From the NCBI GenBank assembly GCA_034687125.1, contig JAQGBZ010000135.1, positions 91,153 to 155,152 of the forward strand: a DNA stretch of 64,000 nt. The letters run 5' to 3'. The stretch's first letter is position 1; each line of letters begins with the position of its first letter. Under the pieces are notes generated by a model, which worked only from the letters and a program-made list of their open reading frames with translations, ran no database searches and had not been told where the DNA came from. This document shows, in pieces, positions 1 to 13,639 of the stretch. The DNA is from Neelides folsomi (lineage: Eukaryota > Arthropoda > Collembola > Neelipleona > Neelidae). The translations under genes were made by a program, and so were the position numbers.

Positions 1-969
1 ACCCCCAGGAGCTCCAAGAATTAATTTACTCTCGGTCTCCTTTAGAAAAGCTATTGAAATGGATATTTATATATTTATAAATGAATAAATAAATTCTCGC
101 CGCTCTCAATTTCTGTCTTCTTTAGAATTAGAATTAACATTCTTACTTTTAGTTAATGTATTGAGAAAAATGAATGCCAGTCTTACACGTAAATTATGAT
201 TACCTTTTTGTACCTTTGTACATAATATAACATTATATATATATATCGTCGATTTTCAGTCAGCAATTATACCTATGATGCAATTCATATATTTTCTTTA
301 TATAGGAGTATGGGTATTTGAGCCTATGAGCTTATACATATACTAACATTGTATTTCAAATACCTAATGCCTGTTTCAAAACCCGAATTCGGATCTTTTT
401 GTAGCGATCCTGCGCAAATCTGATGAAATAGGGAAGAGCCTTCAATGTAATGCTGGCATGTGCTACTACTGTATCTGTATCGATATATGGGTCAAACAAA
501 TCTTTCTTTTGACTGTGAGCCTAGCTTATTTATAAAAACACATTAGTAGTTCGGGAATTGCATTGCTAGTATATTTGGCAAGTGAAAATATTAAGGAGTA
601 ATTTGACGAAGAAACAAAAATTCCAAAAATAAAAGGGTTCATTCAATATACATCGCAAACTTAATAGGTATAATCTTATCGTTAGGCACTCCTCATTCCT
701 TAAGTTGTAATTAAATTACAGAGGCAATGTTTTTATATTAATTTTTATATATAAGTAGCTAATTGTTCGACAAATACTTAATACATTAGAAATTAGATAA
801 AATAAACTAGAAAATCTTGGCATAAATCAACTGTTTTTTTTTGCTGATTCATTCCTGAAAATTATATATTTATTCGCATGTGTGTAATAAATATTATGAA
901 TAGAATTTTAAAATTATAGTTCACTATATTAAATGAAGGTAATAAATATTTTGATTATTTTGATTCCAG
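1..969. other. AT-rich upstream region of the phosphate carrier gene
   Basis: No coding sequence is seen. The stretch ends in a plausible splice acceptor (AG at 968-969, after ATTCC) only ten bases before the carrier ATG. Most of it is therefore probably intron following an unseen 5' untranslated exon, or flank before a trans-splice acceptor. A short (TA)n run lies near 235-247. Confidence 0.5.
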
Positions 970-979
970 AACTTCCAAG

Positions 980-2598
980 ATGATTGAGTCACTTTTGGAT
1001 TTGGCCAAGGCTAACCCATTTTTCAACCCGTTTCAAAAAGTAAACTGTGAAAGCGGGACTGAACAACCCTTGGCTAGGTCTTTGGTGGTGCCCAATAGAA
1101 ACATTGCATTCGCTTCGGCTGCACCTGCAGGTATATAAAAATGATAATGATAAATATGAATTAATAACAATCATACAATAAATAACTATTACTGACAATT
1201 TTGATTATTTGTTACAGAGGTTTATTCTTGTGAGTATGGTTCACCAAAGTTTTATGCTCTGTGTGGATTGGGAGGAGCCATTTCGTGTGGATTTACTCAT
1301 ACTGGTGTAGTTCCTCTCGATTTGGTCAAATGCCGTCTCCAGGTTAATCCAGACAAATACAAGGGTATATTCAACGGCTTCAAAGTGACGATTAAAGAAG
1401 ATGGCATGAGAGGTCTTGCTAAGGGATGGGCTCCAACTTTTATCGGTTACTCCATGCAGGTTATATTTCATTTATAAATTAATTGAATTATTGCATTCTT
1501 TAAAATTAATATAATAAATTTATATTAACAATGATTTACAAATTTTTAAAGGGATTGTGCAAATTTGGATTTTATGAAGTCTTCAAAATTTTCTACGCCG
1601 ATTTGATTGGAGAAGAAAATGCATTTTTGTGGAGAACTTGTTTGTATTTGGCTTCCTCAGCATCCGCCGAATTTTTTGCGGATATTGCCCTTAGTCCAAT
1701 GGAAGCTGTAAAAGTAAGTATTAAATAAATTAAAAATAAATTTTATAATAATAATATTAAAGCACGTTCATTAGATCCATCCACTCATTCTATGGGGGAT
1801 GAATGAGTCATAAGCGTGCAACACAAATGTCCATTGAATGGAATACAATTGTATACATTTGTGACACATTTTTAAAAAAAATATAACAATTTTATCTTAT
1901 AGTCTAATACATATAAAGAATGGTTAATAGATATTTCTGTAATTAATTTAGGTTCGGGTTCAAACTATGCCTGGATTTCCACCAACACTGAGACAAGCTG
2001 CTCCTATTATTTTCCAACAAGAAGGAATAATGGGATTCTACAAATCCCTGGTCCCACTTTGGATGAGACAAATTCCATACACCATGATGAAGTTTGCTTG
2101 TTTCGAAAGAACTGTTGAACTTCTTTACAAGTAAATCATTTTTAATATTGCGATTTATAAAATTTAATTATTTACTAAAATTATAATTTGGTTTAAAAGT
2201 TAATCGTTTCTCTATATAGGTATATTATATTTTTATTTATTTATTTCAGGCACGTTGTACCAAAACCAAGAGCCGATTGCACAAAGCAAGAACAACTTGT
2301 CGTTACATTCACCGCAGGTTACATTGCTGGTGTGTTTTGCGCCATTGTTTCTCATCCTGCTGACACACTTGTGTCCAAGTTGAATCAAGACAAAGGAGCG
2401 TCGTCGGGAGATATTATTAGGAAACTCGGATTTGCTGGTCTTTGGAAAGGCCTCACTGCCAGGATCATCATGATTGGAACACTTACAGCCGCACAATGGT
2501 TCATCTATGATGGCGTTAAAGTCGCCTTTGCTCTCCCGCGTCCCCCTCCACCCGAGATGCCAGAGTCTCTCAGAAAGAAGCTAGAAAAGAGTTCATAA
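980..2598 (+). CDS. SLC25A3: Mitochondrial phosphate carrier protein (SLC25A3 family), five exons, complete
   Basis: Imports inorganic phosphate (with H+ or in exchange for OH-) across the inner mitochondrial membrane for ATP synthesis. Exons are 980-1130, 1218-1459, 1552-1713, 1952-2130 and 2250-2598. All junctions are GT-AG and stay in frame, giving 360 aa, very close to the usual family length of about 360. The N-terminus (MIESLLDLAKANPF) resembles the targeting presequence of animal phosphate carriers. The mature part opens with EYGSPKFYALCGLGGA. The first carrier signature is PLDLVKCRLQVNPDKYKG, the second repeat has SPMEAVKVR, and the third is degenerate (HPADTLVSKL). These are the three PxD/ExxK/R-type motifs of the SLC25 fold, with six transmembrane helices expected. 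The ATG is the first in exon 1 and matches the family's N-terminus. The last exon ends in a proline-rich stretch and EKSS before TAA. Nothing appears broken. Family membership is essentially certain. Confidence 0.96.
1762..1819. repeat. Imperfect hairpin in intron 3 of the phosphate carrier gene
   Basis: Arms GCACG (1762-1766) and CGTGC (about 1815-1819) enclose a perfect inner pair, ACTCATTC (1783-1790) and GAATGAGT (1801-1808), around a 10-base loop. It lies in intron 3 (1714-1951). It could be a small MITE remnant or chance. Confidence 0.35.
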
Positions 2599-2663
2599 AT
2601 TAAAATTTAATTCATTCACAGGTTGAATGAAGAGTGGTTTTATTGGAGTTGAACCGTATTTAA

Positions 2664-2669
2664 AATAAA
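2664..2669 (+). terminator. Candidate polyadenylation signal of the phosphate carrier gene
   Basis: AATAAA lies 66 bases after the TAA stop, followed by an AT-rich stretch. It is the first such hexamer downstream and implies a short 3' UTR. Confidence 0.6.
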
Positions 2670-5600
2670 GAGTAGAGAGACATTTAAAAATTCATATTTA
2701 TTTCACATTCTTAACTCTTAACTTATGATTTCACATTCCTATGATGCATAGATTATTTAATTATAGATTATTATTATTATTATAGATTATTATTATTATA
2801 TATGCCAAGTATTATAGATTATTTAATTATAAAAGATCATTTAAAACTTATATTATCCAAGGTAGACAAGTAGAACTCATTTTGAAAAGTAATATTTGAA
2901 TAAAAATTATATTCAGATTTTTAGTGATGGAATTAGGAAAGCTATACGATTTCAAGATAATGTATCTCTACTTAAAAATAACAAATAAGTATTTAGCAAA
3001 TCCTTATTTGCAATTATGCACTAATCAAATAAAATCGCTTAAATCTTAAGCAATATTTTAAATAAAATATAAAATGTACAACATTAGGTATATTAGTGCA
3101 TTTATGCTTTATAAGTTTGTACTAATAACATGCAAAGGGGTGTTTTCATTATAAAGTATCACCCTTAATCCGTATATACCATTTTATTCATTTTACACAC
3201 ATGTCAATTTGATTTACACTTCACGTTTTATGTACTTATTTATTCAGAGATTTTTGCATTCATCACCAATCTTCGCCCATAATAATCGTGATAAATAATT
3301 AGTCAATTCATGCCTTATAAATCTAAATTCGTTAGAGTAAATCTGGAATTTAATTTTACACCCACACATTAACAAATCTGTAAAATGTATAGAAAATTTG
3401 CAAGCAGCTCACCATTACATATAATACTTATATATTTGTATTTTTAAATGTTAAATAACATCAATACATTATCACGCTATTAATCAATAATTGATTTTTT
3501 TTATTACTTTTGACTCTTCCGTATTTTGAAATATAACTACATTATACTTACTTATAATGTATGTAATGTTAAAATACCTAATAATTTATGATTGTGATTA
3601 CGCAATATGAGAGGGATAAAATCATGAAAATCAGGTATAGTTTCTAAAATTCTTGCAAGTTTGGAATCGAGCTTTTATTCCACTTTTCAGTTTTATACAG
3701 CTATTTAAGCAATCGAGATTTAAGAAGCTTGAATGTTTTAGCGAGTTACTTAATATGTCAAAAGAAGGACAAAATTACTTATTATTATATAAGTAACTCC
3801 TAAAACCCGTTGGTGTTGAACTGCATTATTTTATAAAAGTAATTTAAATTGAAAAACCAGTTGCATTTTGTACTACTGACCAAAGATTAATCATTTAAAT
3901 CTACTGGCAATGAGCAAGTGACGAAGACGAGTATATAACATGTTACAAGTCAATGAATTGACATTATTTTTATACATTAAACCACTCTAAATGGCCTTGA
4001 AAAATCGATCAAAAGTCAAGAAGGAATACGAGTTATGCAACCTTCCTCGTTGTCAATCCAACCGGAGGTGTCAAACAGGAACGATTGGCGATGAGATGGT
4101 ATATCCAAATATCCAAAACCTGGTCCCCTTATAGAATTATTGCAATATCTTTTCAGAAAAAGTGCATATATAATACTGTAACTTATATATCTATGTACGA
4201 TATGCATTATAAATACATATCTACCTCCTGTTTAACTATCAATGATTTAAAAAATAGTAACATACATGGTACTTTTGTAAACTACTTATGTAATACATAT
4301 ATTAGGTATAGAGCTAAAATATTTATTCCTGTGGGCGACCGACCTTAAAACAGGAAATTCAAGTTCTATCCTCAACATCAGCATCACATTAAATAGCATC
4401 CACTAAAAATTAATCCATTATCCGATGCCTTTTTGTTTACAAATGCTTACAAGTAACAACCACAGTAGGCACAATAGGTCAGATCTTTGTCGGAATATAA
4501 AAATATTAATTTGATATATTTTTTAAAAAAACTTAATTTTGCATACATACCTAACGTAAAATGGCCAAACACTAATGCTTTATAACTTTTTATATTTTAA
4601 GTACATAAATAGTTTTACAATATTACCTATAGATGCTCTTTTACACAGGCAGAACAAAATATAGAACCACAAGTTTGAACACTCGTTCAGTCATTCATTC
4701 CAATTTCATCCAATTGCTCAATGACATGAAATTTTTGCAAATAAGTTGGAATCTTTATTAAAATTAAGACATAGACATTTGTGACATCGACTTCACGTAC
4801 CGATAAATTTGTCTAACCATTTATGACTATATTCCTAGGTCTCAATCTGTGGTGAGGTGAAATGGGTTCTTTAAAAATTCCCATTACGTTTTCCCACTCC
4901 CGTCATTCATGTGGTGTTAATTCAAAGGTCTTTTGAGTGAAGGATCCCTCTGCGTCTTCGTTCCTCACAATCAAGCAAAATTGAATAGAATTGAATTAGG
5001 AATCGTCTCACTACCTTTTACTACAACACCTGTTTCGGCACAATATTTCGGCAAAATGTCAAATGGAAATGACAAAGGTCAAAGGCCAAGTCAAAGTGAA
5101 AATGGAACGTTTATTAAACTGGACTGATTAGCTTGAGCTCAAATGAGAGACTGAATTCCTAAACTTGAATTCTCATAAAGGAAAACTCGGTTACAATATA
5201 TAACAAATTTTCCCAAGTTACAATGTACATATAAGTTCACTTTTCACAATATACATACTATAGACCCTTATGTTTGAGTCGTCACAGACAAGTAACAAAA
5301 AATCTTTCGTAATGACATTAAATGTAACAAATACAGCTAATATTATACAGAATACTATATCCAAAGAACTTCTCTTAAATATAGAGGATTATTGGCTAAC
5401 ATCAATCTAAAGACATAGTTCATTACAGGAAAAGTCATAGACATTTAACATAGAAACATTGTTATATAAAATACTAATACAATTCGCCAATATACACATG
5501 GAGATTCCGAATAACAATACTAATATATTTCGCCGATACAACACCCATTTGGTAAATACATTATATGTGTCATATAGTCCGGAGTTTGTAGTATTCACCC

Positions 5601-6420
5601 CAAGTCAGAGTCGCATAAAGACTTAAAATTTATGATAAGTATATACATAAAAGTAAATGTGATGGAGTATAAATATCATGACATTAGGAGACCTTTACAC
5701 AAAATAAGGTTATTCCATACATAAAATTGAAAGTTTTGAAAGGGTCCAAGAAAAGTAAAAGTGCTTCTTAATATATTAAAAGAAAAAGATTCTGAATTTC
5801 CTCTCAGTTATCATATATTTCAAATATACATATATAGAATATAAGTACATATGTATGTATGTAGGATACAAAACATGGAAAAAAGCAAGACATATTGAAT
5901 TTTTAATATTACGACTCTATCTAATTTAAGTTTAGAGATATAATACCGCTAAATGTGAGATATATTATATATGTATAGACACATAAATATATAGAGTAGT
6001 GATTTTACTTATTAATATAATAAATACTAAAATATATCTAGTATACTAAACATACAGAAGGTATAATTTTGAATGATTATAAAGAAAAGCGGGATTTTGT
6101 TTTCGGCAAAAAATACCATAAAAACAGTTCCACCATAGTGTAGAACTAATTGTTTTTGATGTACAATATACATATTACTGATATTACATATACCATATAC
6201 AAGGTACATTTGTTGATGGATGTATTGACCAAATGGTACAAGTCCATAGATATAATTAAATAGGTAATATGATTGTACAAATAGGAGCCCTTTACAATCA
6301 TTATGCGACATGTAGTATTATACACTTAACTGTTATATTATATAAGTAGTTACCTATATATACATATATATTCCACTAAGGCAGTATTAGGTCGACTATT
6401 TCTCAACATTTTTCTTTTTT
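2670..6420. other. AT-rich intergenic DNA, no gene seen
   Basis: Mostly A/T, with ATTATT-type simple sequence at 2761-2830 and TATGTA-type runs. The open frames present are short, rich in I, Y, N and K, and show no protein family. No RNA gene was recognised. Confidence 0.6.
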
Positions 6421-6429
6421 GTCCTTTAT

Positions 6430-7290
6430 TTCACAGAGAAGTTATACATGGAAGGAGTGCCTTTGAAGACTTGTGCATTGGTTCCGGCCCAAGGGCATAT
6501 AAAATGGAGAAGGGAAGGATCCCTTAGCTGTCGTATGGTGAATGTATATTTGGGGTACTTGAAGGTATTGAATTACTCTCGAGATAGTACGGATGTGAGT
6601 AGTAAAGAGAGTAAGTTGTAAAACGGGGGTGGACGAAAAAGACCAGATGGTGGCTTGTTGGCCCTTCAAACACGAACGAACCTTCCTTTTGGATGAGCCT
6701 TTGAATTAAAGAGGAAAGTATCAATTCCACCACAATGTCATTTCCGCTAGGCCCCTCGACCGCCGCATGAAGAAGGAATAAATCGCCTGCACTGTCCAGG
6801 TAGAATCATAATATTGGGTAGGCGGAGGAAGGACGATGCTCCTCATAAAGAAATAAGGGACCATTTTGGATCCTTCAAAATAATGTCTCTCCCAACCGGC
6901 CCTAGATGCATTAGAGGATCGGAAGTGGGGGGTTGAACGGAAGTGGGGAACTTCTGCCTTGGTTTCTTCAACACAGAGCCTCATTTTGTGGAGGGTAAGG
7001 GTAGGTACATGTGTCGAGACTTGCTGTTCAAACTCCCAGAAAGACGTTGGGGATTCAAACCACCCCCAAGCAAGTCTTGAGGCATCGGAGCCGCCGTTCC
7101 TCAGAAGCCTTCCCAGTCGCGTGCGACACTCCGACGGAGAAACACTCGACGGACGAACTTCATCCTCATTGACCTCCTTCGTCTTAGACCGATTCTCAGT
7201 CCTCATCAGGTAGCAATAAATACATTCTTACTCACGCACTTCCGCTCTCACGTTCACATCCAAAGACATCTCTCAAGGGAATTTGTTATG
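6430..7290. other. GC-richer island without a recognisable gene
   Basis: This stretch is visibly richer in G+C than its surroundings and is open in several frames on both strands. The longest frame is 161 codons on the minus strand (7206 down to 6721), starting at a true ATG. Its translation matches no family I know and has no domain, signal peptide or membrane segment. Because overlapping frames are open on both strands, the openness is better explained by local composition. It may be regulatory or a non-coding RNA exon. Confidence 0.35.
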
Positions 7291-8190
7291 ACTCTTTTAC
7301 ACTCTGATGGCCATATCATCCTTAAAAACCTCACACTTATTTTCTCAATGGTTTTTCTTTAACGAACTTTACTATATATTAAAACATATATACACGTACA
7401 CTAGTTTACAAAATATAAATATATGTTTGTACATGCACCATATATTACAATATAACATAACCATTTACACCACTTTAAAATACTTTCGTATATAATATTA
7501 TAGATTTTGTTGTTTATTTTGTAATCCATTGAATTTTAAATTTTTTATCATCTTACATTTAGTCATCTTACTAACTCTTATTAGGATTGAAATTTAACAT
7601 TAAAGAGAATTAGGATTATAAGTATTTTCATCTTTATAATTTTTATAAATGTTCTGCTATAAAAATTCGTTTAAAACATTTATTCCATTCAACTTAATAT
7701 TTATTTTGAATGACTATGATACTTGAGCTAATCGTAAGTTTGTAATAATATATTAGGTAGAGTAAATATATATATATATATTTACTATATATATCCTGAA
7801 TGCTTGCATAATATGGTAAGTTTAAAAATAAAAAATAAGGTGGAAATGACTGATAGTGATAGAAAATAATAAGGCATTTAAATGCGCATCATGATTTAAA
7901 GCTTCAAAACTTCACTTTCTGTTGAGTGAAATAAGCGGGCGATTTAGAGAGTGTTTAAAAGTGAACTTAAGTTTCAGTTGTCCCATTATTAGAAGGAAGA
8001 AGAATAGACTTGGAAATGGTTATTGCTCATCTTAAATGAAGGATTTGAGTTAAGTACGTAGTACATAATACCTTCATATTGTTCATTTGAATTCATACAT
8101 AAGTACTTCGATACATTAAGTCCAGACCCATTATCTCATACATAAATATTCAACTACGTCGTTTTCAAATACACTTTCAAATATCTCCTT
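7291..8190. other. AT-rich intergenic DNA, nothing recognised
   Basis: Low-complexity A/T sequence, including an alternating TA run near 7767-7790. No coding potential seen. Confidence 0.55.
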
Positions 8191-8199
8191 CATCCTTAA

Positions 8200-9780
8200 C
8201 TTGGACCGGTAAAATAGGCGAAAAGATTTGGATGGATATCCGACAAGGTTGAAGGGATAATATTAGCTAGTGTGACCGTTCCTACTTGGACCCGTAATTA
8301 TTCATTGTTAGAGATGGGCGATGCGAAGGGAGAAGTGCCGAGAGTGTGGATTGTGTGCGATTTGAGTCTGTTTGTTCCTCTGGCTCGAAAGATTTAAATA
8401 TGAACATAAATTCATATATGAATGTTATGTACATATTATTCTTGAGCTCGTCGGTTCTTGTCTTTGTGGCGTGACAAAGAGAGAAGACTTCTGCAGCTCA
8501 TTAACTCTCTTCTCTGTAAGTGGAGGGAGATGACGAAAGAGGAATATAACTACCATATATCCATAGAGGATATGGGAAGGGTGCCCTTGCGGCTCATTCT
8601 GCTCCTTCACTTCAAAACCCTTCCACTCCCGACCAATTAAGGCTGTCCAAGACTCCATGCTCACCATTTGCCTCACAATTCCATTCATGGACCATGGAGT
8701 TCAATAATTTCATTCTTAACTCCAATCGCATCTCCTGTTTTACTCCAACAACTCCTACCCCAATTTGCCTCACTTGAGGTGAGTTGGGGCGACCAGCTCG
8801 GCAAGTAACTTTTAGCTCTACATTGAGGACGACTTCTATACTAGAATTATCCCAATGATCCCTCCGTTCAACCAGGTTCGTCAACTTGGCAAGTAAATGA
8901 GCCAAAGTGTCCTGCTCCATATATTACTTGATACCCTCGTGACTCGGTGGACTCGTCATTATCTCAATCTCCTTGTTGAACACAAAGGGTAATTCTACCA
9001 AAGGTTGGGAAAAATGTAGAACAGAGAAGCAAACCTCCCTCTTATGACTTTTAACAATATATGTAAAATACAGAGGAGAGGTGAAGTTTCGAAATTCGGA
9101 TCATCATGCCTGGGTTGAAGGGTGATTTCAATGAGGCGAGTGAACAGTTCCCATGAGGGTCAGGGTGTAATTGGTATTATTATTATTGCTGCCTCATTAG
9201 ATTTCCTCCCATGTGAAAGCATGAGAAAGAGTTCACTCCTCGCAAATGTGGTTCTCTGTGGACATGTGTGAAGACCATAACAGGGTATTTTTATCTCTCT
9301 TTGACGAGAGGGAGCATTAAATCCGAGGAGCCGGTCAGCAGGTTGACCATATGCCCTTCCACACCACACGGTTCGCGTCAGCAGCCAATCGTGGCTGTCA
9401 ACTTTGGGATTTCCATCCGAGGGTCGATCGGGAGGCGATGGTCTCCTCCTGCATGTGTTACTCCAATTGTGGCCAAATGGCTTCTTGCGGATATGAAACT
9501 GATGGGGAGCTCGCGTGTGGGCAGGTTCACCTCAACGAGAGTTTTCCTCTGTTGATCAGGGTCCGATCTTTGAGAAACCTTATTGGTTCCACTTCATCCC
9601 TTTCCCACTCAATCTCAATCACTTCACCAATCTCCTTTATGTCACTTCAAACTCCCGGGTGGAGTAATCCTTTATTTTCCTTCCAATGAACCACGAAGGA
9701 ATAATGCATCATTCACGCATTCACTTAAACTTATATTAACCACTCGGCTCCCTATCCCGATTTCTCATTTCTGACGTAAG
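8200..9780. other. GC-richer island without a recognisable gene
   Basis: About 1.6 kb of mixed, non-repetitive sequence with higher GC than its flanks. Several frames of 60-112 codons are open on both strands (for example 8612-8920 minus and 9351-9689 plus). None shows family motifs, and I could not join them into a sensible spliced protein. Candidate regulatory block or non-coding transcript. Confidence 0.35.
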
Positions 9781-12700
9781 AGACGTATGTATATGAGTTA
9801 AGGAATCAAATATTCATTCCCTGGGTCGACTCCTTTTATGCACCACCACCATATTTTTATACTCAAAGAATAAATGCATTATTCGATTTTCCAAAGCTAT
9901 AACCAATTGACTTTAAAGGTACTTCTCATGGGAAAGGTAGCATGAATAAAACACATGTACAATTTTTTCTTTACAAAAACACGCTTACTCTCAAATATGA
10001 ATAATGTTCTTATTGATGTATCAAACCCATTTGTTTCATTCAAAGGGCATATGGCTTTTATTAAAACTAAGGCAGTTCAATCACCAGAATTCCTCTGGTA
10101 TAAAAAACCTTCCCTTTGAAAACAGTGACTTTACAAATCATCAAAATGCTCTCATCACACATATGGCTCTCCTTCCATTAAAATATAATAAGGATTAATA
10201 TTCGGCGATCAAAATATGAGTGATACTAGTGAAAAATAAAATACTTAAAGTTAGCGTCTTTAATGGTAACATGATAACTTTAATGATAATTTTGTTATTC
10301 TCAAAAATTCATAAAAAATAATACTCAAAAATAGCGTACTTTTGTAGAATACGTGTGTACATATTAAACACAATACAAGCCTAAGTAAGTTTGTATTATT
10401 ATTATACAATCCCTTTATTATTATTATAATTGTAGTTTTTTAACAATTGATAGATTATCTCTTGTTTGTATTTGGAGACTATAAACGTATCCTAGTTAAA
10501 CACGCAGTTTTTCTCTAACAACTCAAAAGAATCCACATGGATCATAATTTCATTGTAAATAAATGCATATTTATTTAAGACGTTAATTAGTCCAGACTAC
10601 AATATTAACAACTGCTACGCTCTAATTCCAATTCTCTTTAGTTCATGAGAAGGGTCAAGCCCAATGAGCTTATACAATTATAAACAAAACATACTATAGT
10701 ATACATGTACTCTAATACTCTAGGAATATGTGATATATTATAATGTATACCTAAATACTACAATAGTATACAATTTATAACAATAATTACTATTGTTATA
10801 GTTATAATTATAATAAATATTTATTGTAAACCTATATTAAGTACCTTTAATACATATTATATATGTATTAGGTACTTAGGTTTATCTTTATCCTTACACT
10901 TATTGAATTCATGTAAATTTCCCTTCCTACCTGTACTCATTAAATAGTTAATAAAGAAGGAGTATTTGAATGAAAATATGAAATTATTTTGATTTTAAAT
11001 CCAGTGGAATATCTCTGATAAATCTTTATTAAATGGGTGCTCAAATTTCTTCAAGTTGGTTCTTAGAATCGTAATGGTAGAAAATTATTTGATTTGCGTC
11101 ATATATTGTAGTCGTAATAATATTGCTTAGGTATTCAAGTGCAAATTTATCTGTAATTTCTTTCAATAAATAAATGGCACCACATATAGTCTATGTTTTA
11201 GTAGTTGAGATTTAAATACCTTTTAGTTGTAAAGGGCACGTCATTTGATCAAATGATTTTTAGCTACTTAACACTTTATTGTATATAATTTATAATAATT
11301 TACGTCAGTAACTCTGTAAGCTAATTTTAATGAACTATGATCATGATCACGATTGCTCATCATAAAATAAACGATGAAGAGTTGAAGAATTTCAAGGAGA
11401 TTTGCTTCATATAGAGCTTCTCATAAAATTCTTTTTAGTGCATTCATACATTTATAAAAAAGATGATGACCTGCCTTGCCTATCATTAGTACATAGAATT
11501 CATTTAACGAGCACAAAACACGTGTATTTTTCTTTATGTAATGGAATTTTTCATCTGGAATAAACGATAAGGTAGTTAAGTATTAAGAATTTAAGGTAAT
11601 AATTGGTAAATGTAGTCTTTGCTCAAGCCAAGCGCCATACCATTAAATAATTAAATTATTACGCCAACTTCATAATTCAAACCTGTAAAACCCAATCATT
11701 TGAGTTAAATAAAATTTTAATTGTATGACTGTTGATGAAGTTTTAGTCTTATTTTGTGAACAAAGCAAATCATGTAAAGATATGCTTATGAATGAAGAAT
11801 ATATGTACTTACCCATGTATATGTACAAATGTATGTACTTGTATGTATGTAGGCAGTAATAACTTTGAATACTTGAGATGTTTTTGAATCAAAGTAAAAG
11901 AGGAAGACCTCAATCTATTAATCAGACCATCTTCTTAACCCTAATTCAACTTATGGAATTTATACTTCTTGAGTTCATAAAGCAATAGAAACCCCCAATT
12001 ATTTTATTACTTGTTTCAAGTTCTTGGCAAAATTATTTAATTCTCGCTGCTTCACGGTTTTGACTTCCAACTTTTGTAAACGTCCAATATGCGTTGTTTC
12101 TTTTGTTAATTCACGCAGCGCATCCTCATTTCTAATACATTACTTGAGGAAATTAAAGGTGTGTATTAAATTGTAATGTAACGTGAAAATTTTATGTACC
12201 TTCAATTGGATTCAACTTTGAGTAGTAAAATTTAATTACAGAATGTAATATCTAGTTAACATATATATGTTATGTATATCAATATTTAATATCTTCTATA
12301 AAATTGATTTAACTATTTATCACTAAAATTTTTGACACACTTTCAAGGTTTACTTTAAATTTACTTTGTCTGTTTATGTGTAATTATGTACATATATCAA
12401 ATGTATTTTAGGTATGTACTTACTTTTACATTTTCTAATCACTTCATTTTATTCACTAAAACCAAAATAATTTTAAATTGTATTTAGCTGTACTTTACTA
12501 CACAAAAGTACACTTTTGCAGACACATAACAATGAGTCAATGGATGCATGCATACGTTTATGTAGTATATGCATTGTACTTTGGTAGTGGGTAGACGCCT
12601 TGAATGACGATTCAAACTTCCTATCGTGAAAAGGATGAGCTCCATTCAAAATGTGATTTGAGGGAGATTAAAATAGTAAACAATGAAGTTCATTTGTCGC

Positions 12701-13630
12701 TTTATCAGGCTCATTTCATTAAGCAGGTGAGAGGAATTGTATAGTAAAAGAGAGTTTTTCTAACACATTTATCATTTAACTTAAAGTCAAAGACCATTCA
12801 CAAAGTTTCCCAAGAGTTTCTCTGTCTCTCCATAAAGGAAACGTCGAGATTGGAAAATAACCCAACAACTCACACTCTTAATTTACTTACGGAATAGGTG
12901 AATCCATTTAAAAACCTCATTGTGTTTACAAAATTTATCTTCTTCTTAATCAAAGTTAAAATGAAAGAATGAGGAAGGAAACACGAATTTTTTGTATTTA
13001 TTAAGAAGTGATATTAAGCTCAAACGTGTCGCTCAATTGAGTTCACATATTATCTAGGTAGTGGGGATCCTTTGTTCCTAAAGCCATGAGATGAGATTTT
13101 TATTAATAATGAATGAAAAATATTGGAAAGATCGGGAGGTTGGTTTTGATCAAACGGTCTTTTTACCTCTATTAAAAAATGCAACCGCTGATCAAAGACA
13201 TCCGAACGTGAACAATGAAAGTAAATGAGCCCAGAGAAAAGCGGTTAAACAGACGAGATGGAGATATCATATAAATATATGAGCAGTGAATCTGTTTTTT
13301 AAAATCCCTCAACGCATGATGGAGTATTGAGCTTTAAAATTTATGCTCGAGGAATAATTACAAAGAAGATGAGATAATATTTCTTTGCTTCAATACTCCT
13401 CAAAGATAATAAATAAAACTTCTCGACTACATATAATATGGACTTTACCTCCCAACCTACAAGTAGATAAATGCGTAAAGTGGTACAAGTAGGGAAATAC
13501 AATTTGTTCTATCGTGAACCTTTTCATCGGTCTGATGAGATAAAAAGAGCTTCTTGTTCAATGAATTTCAGGCTACATTAATATACGTACCTATACTTGC
13601 ACGGATCGAGATCATCACTTTAACGAATAT
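9781..13630. other. AT-rich intergenic DNA, no gene seen
   Basis: Long A/T-rich stretch with short low-complexity frames only. A strong palindrome at 10828-10883 is listed separately. Around 12540-13560 the base composition is more even, but no frame is convincing. Confidence 0.55.
10828..10883. repeat. Palindrome (about 25-bp imperfect arms)
   Basis: The left arm AAACCTATATTAAGTACC and its continuation TTTAATACATAT pair with the right arm ATATGTATTAGGTACTTAGG plus TTT. There are few mismatches and almost no loop. It may be a tiny MITE or a hairpin-forming transcript. It has no TA-flanked ends as clear as the other MITEs here. Confidence 0.5.
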
Positions 13631-13639
13631 TAGTGTTAC

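Noticed and set aside
6721-7206. 161-codon minus-strand frame starting with ATG
   Set aside because: No family, domain or sensible neighbouring exon. Overlapping frames on the other strand are also open, so local composition explains it.
8612-8920. 102-codon minus-strand frame
   Set aside because: No true ATG confirmed as start, no motif, and no splice partners found.
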